Made by a program: the position numbers and the translations under genes. Below, piece by piece: positions 44,101 through 50,801 of a stretch of 64,000 nucleotides of DNA. Source of the stretch: Parahaliea aestuarii (GTDB taxonomy: Bacteria > Pseudomonadota > Gammaproteobacteria > Pseudomonadales > Halieaceae); NCBI RefSeq assembly GCF_008064635.1, contig NZ_VRYZ01000002.1, forward strand, positions 372,001-436,000, read 5' to 3'. Numbering within the stretch: position 1 is the stretch's first letter; each line of letters opens with the position of its first letter. The notes under the pieces are model-generated. The model saw only the letters and a program-made list of their open reading frames with translations. It was not told where the DNA came from and made no database searches.

Positions 44101-44914
44101 CGCCCTGGCTGAGGCGGGCGTAGAGCGGCAGGATGTCCAGTTCGGTGTCGCGCCGCAGGGCCTTGGCCAGTTCGCGGATATCGCGCTCGCCGGGCAGAAA
44201 CACCAGCGTATCGCCGCGTTCGCCGTAGTGGCCGGCGGCGATCTCCTGCACGACCTGCACAATCTGCTCCTGCACGCCCTGGTCGCGGTCTTCCACCGGG
44301 TCCAGGTAGACCGTTTCCACCGGGTAGGTGCGACCGGACACTTCGATCACCGGGGCGTCGTCGAAGTGGCGGGAAAAACTCTCCAGGTCGATGGTCGCGG
44401 AGGTGATGATCAGCTTGAGGTCGGGGCGCCTGGGCAGGATGTTCTTCAGGTAACCCAGCAGGAAATCGATATTGAGGCTGCGCTCATGGGCCTCGTCGAT
44501 GATCAGGGTGTCGTACTGGCGCAGCAGGCGGTCGCGCTGGATCTCCGCCAGCAGGATGCCGTCGGTCATCAGCTTGACCGCGCTGGCCTCGCTCACCTGG
44601 TCGTTGAAGCGCACCTGGTAGCCGACGGTCTCCCCCAGGGAAGTGTCCAGCTCCGCCGCGATACGCTGGGCCACCGTGCGCGCCGCCAGCCGCCGGGGCT
44701 GGGTATGGCCGATACGCTGGCGCCGGCCGCGGCCCAGCTCCAGGCAGATCTTGGGTAGCTGGGTGGTTTTACCGGAGCCGGTCTCCCCCGCCACCACCAC
44801 CACCTGGTGGTCGCGGATGGCGGCCATGATTTCCTCCCGCCGCTCCGCCACCGGAAGATCGGCCGGAAAGCGGATGGGCGGAATACGCCGTTCGCTGGTC
44901 TCGCTGTCCTGCAT
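41177..44914 (-). CDS. hrpA: ATP-dependent RNA helicase HrpA
   Basis: 1,245 residues, DEAH-box family. Walker A GETGSGKTT is at 43-51, QPRRLAARTVAQRIA follows, the DEAH box is in LIIDEAHERSLNIDFLLGYL, then TSATIDLESFSRHF, and motif VI reads NQRQGRCGRVAAG. The long C-terminal part typical of HrpA (OB-fold plus DUF3418) is complete, ending near WLAQHPR. Compared with E. coli HrpA the poorly conserved N-terminal 80 residues are missing, but the core is intact. It acts on stalled ribosome-mRNA complexes and RNA structure in the cytoplasm. It is flanked by fadD upstream (same strand, 17 bases) and hvfA downstream. Confidence 0.96.
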   Translation of the reverse strand: MQDSETSERRIPPIRFPADLPVAERREEIMAAIRDHQVVVVAGETGSGKTTQLPKICLELGRGRRQRIGHTQPRRLAARTVAQRIAAELDTSLGETVGYQVRFNDQVSEASAVKLMTDGILLAEIQRDRLLRQYDTLIIDEAHERSLNIDFLLGYLKNILPRRPDLKLIITSATIDLESFSRHFDDAPVIEVSGRTYPVETVYLDPVEDRDQGVQEQIVQVVQEIAAGHYGERGDTLVFLPGERDIRELAKALRRDTELDILPLYARLSQGEQQRVFDTSGRRGLRVVLATNVAETSVTVPGIRYVIDPGEARISRYSYRTKVQRLPIEPISQASANQRQGRCGRVAAGVCIRLYSREDFERRPEFTDPEIRRTNLAAVILQMLNLRLGDLKHFPFIDPPDPRMVRDGYKLLEELGAVTPAGKLTDTGRQMSRLPLDPRLGRMILAAAGQQCLGEMLVIASALSIQDPRERPADRQQQSDQSHARFKHEKSDFMAWLNLWRYYEEQRQTLSQNQLRKLCQKEFLSFLRLREWRDTHYQLTVACRQQGLKPPRELPQEENYNGVHQALLAGLLGNIAQFQEGRDYLGARNRKLQIFPGSSQARKKPKWLVAAEIVETSNVFARVVGGIDPRWALTVNPDLLKHHYYEPRWQPRGGRAVAYERITLYGLTLSDKQTVNYGPIDPVESRELLIREGLVAGRMQPPPAFLKHNQRLLRELQDLESRTRRRDIVADEEVLFRFYDERLPADITTLRHLNSWVKRQPDAEGVLQVPRELLLARDPGQLENQFPNHLAWDGLELKLSYQFEPGGEADGVTVTVPVALLNRVPRHLFDYLVPGLLRDKCIALVKALPKSLRKQLVPVPDYVDRALAQIAPGEAPLLQALAQTLSKQSGQRLSADDWQGVALEDFYRMNIRVVDSRGKVMAQGRDLDELVARFRQDTKESVGSAGRNSPARDKVTQWDMGNLPREWRFRQAGVEIVSYPALVDRGEHAAVELLDYPGQATLAHRQGVLRLLRLHNAKQVKFLRKEILRSNADQLALAGAGLEREALVDDLIDAAYVQALDLQQAPRSEGEFNALLQRAGAPVVQAANELETLLRNALTPLSSARQGLAKLKGGQFDTARRDIDAQLQVLLAPGFLRDTPGNWLAQYPRYMKALAQRVERLNGQLDKDQRNSGLLSALWQPLAEAMAARPGLLLLCAAASEYRWMHEEFRVSLFAQQLGTRLPVSQKRLESQWQAVEQWLAQHPR

Positions 44915-44931
44915 ACCGCGCGCGGAAACCC

Positions 44932-46623
44932 TCAGGCCTCGCCGTCACGCAGTTCCCGGCGCAGGATTTTACCGACGTTGGTCTTGGGCAGTTCGCTGCG
45001 GAACTCCACCAGCTTGGGCACCTTGTAGGCGGTGAGGCTGCGGCGGCAGAACTCGCGCACTTCCTCGGCGGTGAGCTTGCCGGACTTGCTCACCACGTAC
45101 ATCTTGATCACCTCGCCGGAGGTCTCGTCGGGCACGCCCACCGCGGCGCACTCCAGCACGTCGGGGTGCTCGTAGAGCACATCTTCCAGTTCGTTGGGGT
45201 ACACATTGAAGCCGGACACCACGATCATGTCCTTCTTGCGATCCACGATCTGGATAAAGCCGTCCTCGCGGATCTTGGCGATATCGCCGGTGCGGAAGTA
45301 GCCCTCGGCATCCATCACCTTGGCGGTTTCATCCGCCCGCTGCCAGTAGCCCTGCATTACCTGCGGGCCCTTCACGCACAGTTCGCCGGGCTGCTCGGGG
45401 GGCAGCGCGTTGCCGTCGTCGTCCACCACCTTGACCAGGGTGCCCGGCAGCGGCAACCCGATGCTGCCGATGACAATGCGGTTGCCCGGGTTCATGGACA
45501 CCACCGGGGAGGTCTCCGTCAGGCCGTATCCCTCGGACACCGGGCAGCCGGTAATCTCCTGCCAGCGCTCGGCGGCGGCGTGGGTCAGGGCCATGCCGCC
45601 GGACAGGGTCAGTTTGAGGTTGGAGAAGTCCAGCGCGCGAAAGGCCTCGTTGTTGCACAGCCCCATGAACAGCGTATTCAGGCCGCAGAAGATATCCGGC
45701 TTGTAGTCGCGCAGGGTCTTCACCACCGAGGGCAAATCCCGGGGATTGGGGATGAACACCATGTGTGCCCCGTTCAGCATGGAGTACATGGCGGTCATGA
45801 AGGCGTAGATATGGTAGACCGGCAGGGGCTGCACGGTGACCGAGTGATCCCTGTCCAGCGGCTGGGTTTCCAGCATGTTGTCCACCTGCAGCACGTTGGC
45901 CACCACGTTGCCGTGGCTCAACATCGCGCCCTTCGCCACCCCGGTGGTGCCGCCGGTGTACTGCAGCAGGGCCAGGTCGTCGCGGGCCGTCTGTACCGGC
46001 AACAGCGGCCGGTCGGTGCCGGCTTTGAGCGCGTCGTTGAGGGGGATGGCGCCGGGAATGTCGAAGGGTGGCACCATTTTCTTGACGTGCTTGGCCACGT
46101 TGTTGATCAGGAAACGCTTGAAGGGCGAGTGCAGGTCGGCCAGCTCGGTGACAATGGTGTACTTCACCCCGGTGCGCGGCAGCACTTTGGCGGCGGTCTG
46201 GGCCACGTTGGCCTGCACCACCAGCGCCTTTACTTCGGCGTCGTTGAACTGGTGCGCGATCTCGCGTTCGCTGTACAGCGGGTTGGTGTTGACGATCACC
46301 AGCCCGGCGCGCATGGCGCCCAGGGTCACCACCGGGTACTGGATCAGGTTGGGCATCTGCACCGCGATGCGGTCGCCGGGCTCCAGATCCGTACAGTGCT
46401 GCACCCAGCCGGCGAACTGCCGCGACAGGCGATCCAGGTCGCGGTAGCTGAGGGTGTGGCCAAGGCTGGAGAACGCGGGGCGATCGGGGAACTCGGCGAA
46501 GCTGTGCTCGGCCATGGCCACCAGGTGCTCGAAGCGCCCGAGGTCACAATGGCTGTCGATGCCGAGTTCAGCATCGAGTCTGGCGTAGAGTTGCGCCTGT
46601 TGTTCCAGCACCTGTTCGGACAT
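44932..46623 (-). CDS. fadD: long-chain fatty acid--CoA ligase FadD
   Basis: 563 residues from ATG 46623, supported by an AGGAGT ribosome site; the longer frame crosses the divergent promoter. AMP-binding signature YTGGTTGVAKGAMLSHGN, A5-type segment EGYGLTETSP, A7/A8 block GYFRTGDIAKIREDGFIQIVDRKKDMI and the C-terminal catalytic lysine region LPKTNVGKILRREL are all present. It activates long-chain fatty acids to acyl-CoA for beta-oxidation at the inner membrane. It is divergent from a MaoC-type hydratase, fitting fatty acid metabolism. Confidence 0.96.
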   Translation of the reverse strand: MSEQVLEQQAQLYARLDAELGIDSHCDLGRFEHLVAMAEHSFAEFPDRPAFSSLGHTLSYRDLDRLSRQFAGWVQHCTDLEPGDRIAVQMPNLIQYPVVTLGAMRAGLVIVNTNPLYSEREIAHQFNDAEVKALVVQANVAQTAAKVLPRTGVKYTIVTELADLHSPFKRFLINNVAKHVKKMVPPFDIPGAIPLNDALKAGTDRPLLPVQTARDDLALLQYTGGTTGVAKGAMLSHGNVVANVLQVDNMLETQPLDRDHSVTVQPLPVYHIYAFMTAMYSMLNGAHMVFIPNPRDLPSVVKTLRDYKPDIFCGLNTLFMGLCNNEAFRALDFSNLKLTLSGGMALTHAAAERWQEITGCPVSEGYGLTETSPVVSMNPGNRIVIGSIGLPLPGTLVKVVDDDGNALPPEQPGELCVKGPQVMQGYWQRADETAKVMDAEGYFRTGDIAKIREDGFIQIVDRKKDMIVVSGFNVYPNELEDVLYEHPDVLECAAVGVPDETSGEVIKMYVVSKSGKLTAEEVREFCRRSLTAYKVPKLVEFRSELPKTNVGKILRRELRDGEA

Positions 46624-46730
46624 CTTGCGGACTCCTTTGATTGACTTCTCTGCTACCACAGTTTTGATTTGCGCCGGCCCCGCTTGATGGCCGGCTGGGC
46701 TATGATGGGCGCCGCTACCAGGAGGCCCCC

Positions 46731-47207
46731 ATGAGCACACGCACTAACTATACCTTCGATGAACTCAGCATTGGCCAGAGCGCCCGCTACCAGCGCCGCA
46801 TCGACATGCGGCATATCCAGCTTTTTGCAGCGGCCTGCGGCGACACCAACCCGGTCCACCTGGATGCGGCCTTCGCCGCCGGTACGCCCTTCGGCGAGCC
46901 CATCGCCCACGGCATGCTGACCGGGGCGCTGGTGTCAGCCGCCCTGGCTTTGGAACTGCCGGGGCCGGGCACGGTGTATCTCGGCCAGTCCCTGCGCTTT
47001 CGCGCGCCGGTAAAGGTTGGCGACACCCTTACCGTGGAACTGGTGGTCAGCGAATTGCGCGAGCGGCGGCAGTGGGTCAGCCTGGATTGCACCGTGCGCA
47101 ACCAGCACGACAAAATCGTTGCCAGCGGCAGCGCCGAAGTGATGGCGCCGGCGGAAAAAGCCACGCTGGACCTGCCGCCGGAGCCGCGCTTCAGCCTGGA
47201 CGACTGA
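46731..47207 (+). CDS. MaoC-family (R)-specific enoyl-CoA hydratase-like protein
   Basis: 158 residues, hot-dog fold. The catalytic Asp/His pair is in FAAACGDTNPVHLDAAFAAGTPFGEPIAHGML, the hydratase-2 motif, followed by YLGQSLRFRAPVKVGDTLTVEL. Such proteins hydrate 2-enoyl-CoA to (R)-3-hydroxyacyl-CoA (PhaJ-like). An AGGAGG-type ribosome site precedes the ATG. It is divergent from fadD with about 107 bases between, so the two may share regulation. Confidence 0.92.
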   Translation: MSTRTNYTFDELSIGQSARYQRRIDMRHIQLFAAACGDTNPVHLDAAFAAGTPFGEPIAHGMLTGALVSAALALELPGPGTVYLGQSLRFRAPVKVGDTLTVELVVSELRERRQWVSLDCTVRNQHDKIVASGSAEVMAPAEKATLDLPPEPRFSLDD

Positions 47208-47215
47208 CGCCCGGC

Positions 47216-47725
47216 TCAGGCCTTGTCGGCCGCCGCCCCGGACTCCGCGCCCGTGGCGGCGAACTGCCTGGGGTCGAGGTACATCAGCTTGAGCGTCACT
47301 GCCGGCTGGCCGCGGCCGGCATCGGCGCTGAGCACCAGCACGCTGGGCTCGCCTTTTTCGTAGGTCACGCCGGTGGCCCCGAAAATCATCACGTTGGGGT
47401 CGTTCTCCGCCGAGAACACGGTAATGTCCCGCTCCTGCCGCAGGGCGTCGCTCAACTGCGCGATCAGGGCGGTCAGGGATTCGCGGAAGCTGCCGAAATT
47501 CAGTTTGCCGCGGTATTCGCTGTGATCCAGTGCCAGGTCGAAGCGCACCAGCGACTTGTCTTCCATCTGCACCTTGGTCAGCGCCGCGGTGCGGCCTTCC
47601 GCCACATCGCGGAAGAGGTTCTTGGCCTGGGTGCGACTGGCCTCGAGAAAGGCCTTGTGCAGCAGGTTGACGGACATCGTCAGGAATTTGTCCCGCGGGA
47701 TGGTCTGGGTTTGTTCTCGCGCCAT
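47216..47725 (-). CDS. conserved hypothetical protein
   Basis: 169 residues, no signal peptide or membrane segment. The N-terminus (PRDKFLTMSVNLLHKAFLEASRTQAKNLFRDVAEG) is helical; the middle has KVQMEDKSLVRFDLALDHSEYRGKLNFGSFRESL; the end is Ala-rich. The layout suggests a soluble alpha/beta protein. I do not recognise a named family. It is a lone gene, convergent with the MaoC gene (8 bases between stops) and divergent from mnmC. Confidence 0.75.
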   Translation of the reverse strand: MAREQTQTIPRDKFLTMSVNLLHKAFLEASRTQAKNLFRDVAEGRTAALTKVQMEDKSLVRFDLALDHSEYRGKLNFGSFRESLTALIAQLSDALRQERDITVFSAENDPNVMIFGATGVTYEKGEPSVLVLSADAGRGQPAVTLKLMYLDPRQFAATGAESGAAADKA

Positions 47726-47912
47726 GGGGAATTCAGGCTATCTGTAGCGACAAAGGGCCGCAAGTCTAATACCTGGGCCGGGCAAAAACCAGCCGCCCGG
47801 CGCAAGCGCGAACCGGCGCCCCGGTTCCGCGCCGCGGGCCATCTGCTATCATCGCCGGGCCGCCGCGGCGCCCCGTTTGCCGCGCTTCCACCCACCAGCA
47901 GACCGGCCCTGA

Positions 47913-49949
47913 ATGCAGCGCGACAACCAGCCCTGGCAAGCCATGCCCGCCCCTCGCCTCGACTGGAGCGAGAGCGGCGTACCGGGTTCCAGTGAATTCG
48001 GCGACATCTACTTCTCGCGCGACGACGGCCTGGCGGAGAGCCGCTTTGTGTTCCTGGACGGCAACCACCTGCCGCAGCGCTGGCGCGCACACCCGCAAGA
48101 TTCCTTCGCCATCGGCGAAACCGGCTTTGGCACCGGCCTCAACTTCCTGCTGACCTGGCAGGCCTGGGCCGCCTGCCCCGCCCCCAAACCGCGCCTGCAC
48201 TACCTGTCTGTAGAGCAGTACCCCCTGCGGCGGGAGGACCTGGAGCGGGCCCTGACAGCCTGGCCCACCCTGGCGGGCCTCGCCGCGGAACTGCTGGCCC
48301 ACTACCCCGCGCCGGTGCCCGGCTGTCACCGCCTGCTGCTGGCCGGGGGCCAGGTGACCCTGGACCTGTGGTGGGCCGACGCAGAGGAAGCACTGGCGGA
48401 CCTGGCCAGCCAGCGCCGGCGCTGGATAGACGCCTGGTACCTGGACGGCTTTGCCCCCGCCCGCAACGCCGGTATGTGGTCAGACGCCGTGCTCGGCCAC
48501 ATCGGCGCCCTGAGCCGCCCCGGCGCCACCCTCGCCACCTTTACCGCCGTGGGCGCCGTGCGCCGCAGCCTGCAGGCGGCCGGCTTCGACATGCGCAAGG
48601 GGCCGGGCTTTGGCCGCAAGCGCGAGCGCCTGCTGGGCAACCTGGCGGCAGCGGATATAACTCCAGCTCCCACCCCCACGCCCGCGCCGCCGCCCACCGA
48701 CACCCCCTGGGATATTCCCCGCGCCCCCCAGCCCGCGCCGCGCACCGCCCTGGTACTGGGCGCCGGCCTGGCCGGCTGCGCCACTGCCGCGGCCCTGGCC
48801 CGCCGCGGCATCACCGTGCAATTGCTGGAGGTGGGCAAACTGGCCGGGGCCGCATCGGGCAACGCCCAGGGCGTGCTGTATACGCGCCTGTCCCGCCACC
48901 ACTCCGCCCTCAGCGACTTTGCCCTCGCCAGCTTCAGCGATGCCAGCCGCCTGTACCGGCAACTGTTCGACGCAGGGGAACTGAACCAGGGCATAGACGG
49001 CGACTTGTGCGGCTGCTTTCACCAGCACCACAAGGCGGACGAACTGGCCGACATGGCCGCACGGCTGGCAGAAATACCGGAACTGGCCCGGGTGCTGGAC
49101 CCCACGGAAGCCAATACCCTGCTGGGCGTGGAACAAAGCGCCCCCGGCTACTGGTTCCCGGGCTCCGGCTGGCTGTCGCCGCCGGCCCTGTGCCGCTACT
49201 GGAGCCGGCGCGACGGTGTAATCCTGCAGGAACACTGCGGCCCCCTGCGCCTGCAGCGCGAGGGCCAGCGCTGGCTGGCCGTGAATGAAGGGGGAGAGAC
49301 CGTGGCCGCTGCCGACTGCGCGGTGATCGCCTGCGGCAACGACAGCCTGCGCCACAGCGGGCTGGACTGGCTGCCCCTGCAGCCGATCCGCGGCCAGACC
49401 ACCACCCTGCCCCCGGGGCCGCCCTTCGACACCCTGCGGGCCGCCTTCTGCCACGCGGGCTACATGGCACCGGCCGGTGCGGAGGGGCACTGCATGGGCG
49501 CCACCTTCAACCTGAACGAGGACAGCGCTGCGCTGAACCCCCGGGACCAGCGCCAGAACCTGCAGCGCCTGGCCGCCGCCATCCCCGCCTGGGGCGATGC
49601 CCTGGCGGCGCTGGAAAACAGCGATTTGCCGGGCCGCGCGGCCTTTCGCTGCACCACCCCGGACTACCTGCCCCTGGCCGGCCCGGTGCCGGATGCGCCC
49701 GCCCTGCTGGCCACCTACGCCGCACTGCGCCAGAATGCCCGCTTGACCATTGCCAGCGATGGCCCCTACATGCCAGGACTTTACCTGAACACCGGACACG
49801 GCTCCCGCGGCCTCAGCTCGGCGCCACTGTGCGCCGAACTCATCGCCAGCCAGGCCTGCCACGAGCCCCCGCCCCTGCCGCGCTATTTGAGCCGGGCCCT
49901 GGCACCGGCGCGTTTTCTGATCCGCGACCTGGGCCGCAACAAGCGATGA
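47913..49949 (+). CDS. mnmC: bifunctional tRNA mnm5s2U34 biosynthesis enzyme MnmC
   Basis: 678 residues with both domains. The N-terminal methyltransferase (about 1-240; SRFVFLDGNHLPQRW, FAIGETGFGTGLNFLLTWQAW, WADAEEALADL, WYLDGFAPARNAGMW) is the MnmC2 half. A Pro/Thr-rich linker (about 250-270) leads to the FAD oxidoreductase half MnmC1 (LVLGAGLAGCATAAALARRGI and C-terminal GHGSRGLSSAPLCAELIA). It removes the carboxymethyl group from cmnm5s2U34 and methylates nm5s2U34 in tRNA wobble positions. The stop overlaps the cyclase ATG (ATGA). Confidence 0.97.
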   Translation: MQRDNQPWQAMPAPRLDWSESGVPGSSEFGDIYFSRDDGLAESRFVFLDGNHLPQRWRAHPQDSFAIGETGFGTGLNFLLTWQAWAACPAPKPRLHYLSVEQYPLRREDLERALTAWPTLAGLAAELLAHYPAPVPGCHRLLLAGGQVTLDLWWADAEEALADLASQRRRWIDAWYLDGFAPARNAGMWSDAVLGHIGALSRPGATLATFTAVGAVRRSLQAAGFDMRKGPGFGRKRERLLGNLAAADITPAPTPTPAPPPTDTPWDIPRAPQPAPRTALVLGAGLAGCATAAALARRGITVQLLEVGKLAGAASGNAQGVLYTRLSRHHSALSDFALASFSDASRLYRQLFDAGELNQGIDGDLCGCFHQHHKADELADMAARLAEIPELARVLDPTEANTLLGVEQSAPGYWFPGSGWLSPPALCRYWSRRDGVILQEHCGPLRLQREGQRWLAVNEGGETVAAADCAVIACGNDSLRHSGLDWLPLQPIRGQTTTLPPGPPFDTLRAAFCHAGYMAPAGAEGHCMGATFNLNEDSAALNPRDQRQNLQRLAAAIPAWGDALAALENSDLPGRAAFRCTTPDYLPLAGPVPDAPALLATYAALRQNARLTIASDGPYMPGLYLNTGHGSRGLSSAPLCAELIASQACHEPPPLPRYLSRALAPARFLIRDLGRNKR

Positions 49950-50740
49950 AGCGCTCCATCGTGCTGTGCAGCGCGCTGCTGGCGCTGCTGATCGCCTCCC
50001 ACAGCAGCGCCCAGCCGGTGCTGAATTACCAGGTGCTGGACTACCGGGTACTGGAACGCAAGGCCCACTCGCGCGACAACTTTGTGCAGGGTTTGCAGAT
50101 TGTCGACGGCCAGCTCTACCTGAGCGCCGGCGGCTACGGCGAGTCGCGCCTGCTGCGCTACGACTTCGCCAGCGGCGAGCTGCTGGACGGCCGCCGCCTC
50201 GACCAGCGCCTGTTCGCCGAAGGGCTGACCGTGGTGGGCGACGAAGTATTCCAGCTCACCTGGCGCGCCGGCCTGGTGCTGGTTTACGACCGCGCCAGCC
50301 TGGCCCCGAAGCGCCAGTGGCGCATTCCCGGCCAGGGCTGGGGCCTGACCTGGAACGGCAAACAGCTGATCTACTCCGACGGCAGCCACCAGCTCTTCTT
50401 CATGAACGCCGGCGACGGCAAGATCACCCGCGTGCTGCCGGTCACCGCCGGCGGCCGGCCGGTCTCCCAGCTCAACGAGCTGGAGTGGATAGACGGCCGC
50501 GTGTGGGCCAACGTGTGGCAGAGCGACGACATTGTTATCATTGACCCCGCCAGCGGCCGGGTGGATGCGCGCCTTGACCTTACGGGCCTGCTGCCGGACA
50601 GTGACAGGCAGCGCGGCACCGATGTGCTCAACGGCATCGCCGTCAATCCCGCGGACGGCGGCATCTGGGTCACCGGCAAGCGCTGGCCCTGGCTGTTCCG
50701 CATCGAGGTACAACCCCGCGCCAGCAGCGCCAGCAACTGA
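49946..50740 (+). CDS. periplasmic glutaminyl-peptide cyclotransferase (plant-type QC family)
   Basis: 264 residues from ATG 49946, which overlaps the mnmC stop by four bases and starts a signal peptide (MKRSIVLCSALLALLIASHSS, cut near SSA-QP); the longer frame is inside mnmC. The mature part is a five-bladed propeller of the Glu_cyclase_2 family: HSRDNFVQGLQIVDGQLYLSAGGYGESRLLRYD, FAEGLTVVGDEVFQLTWRAGLVLVYD, GWGLTWNGKQLIYSDGSHQLFF, LNELEWIDGRVWANVWQSDDIVIID, VLNGIAV. These enzymes convert N-terminal Gln to pyroglutamate on exported proteins. Interestingly, the predicted mature N-terminus itself begins with Gln. Confidence 0.92.
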   Translation: MKRSIVLCSALLALLIASHSSAQPVLNYQVLDYRVLERKAHSRDNFVQGLQIVDGQLYLSAGGYGESRLLRYDFASGELLDGRRLDQRLFAEGLTVVGDEVFQLTWRAGLVLVYDRASLAPKRQWRIPGQGWGLTWNGKQLIYSDGSHQLFFMNAGDGKITRVLPVTAGGRPVSQLNELEWIDGRVWANVWQSDDIVIIDPASGRVDARLDLTGLLPDSDRQRGTDVLNGIAVNPADGGIWVTGKRWPWLFRIEVQPRASSASN

Positions 50741-50801
50741 ACCACCAATACCATCATCCATCATCAACCGGCGCGCCAGCGCGCGCCCTGCCAGGAATGC
50801 C

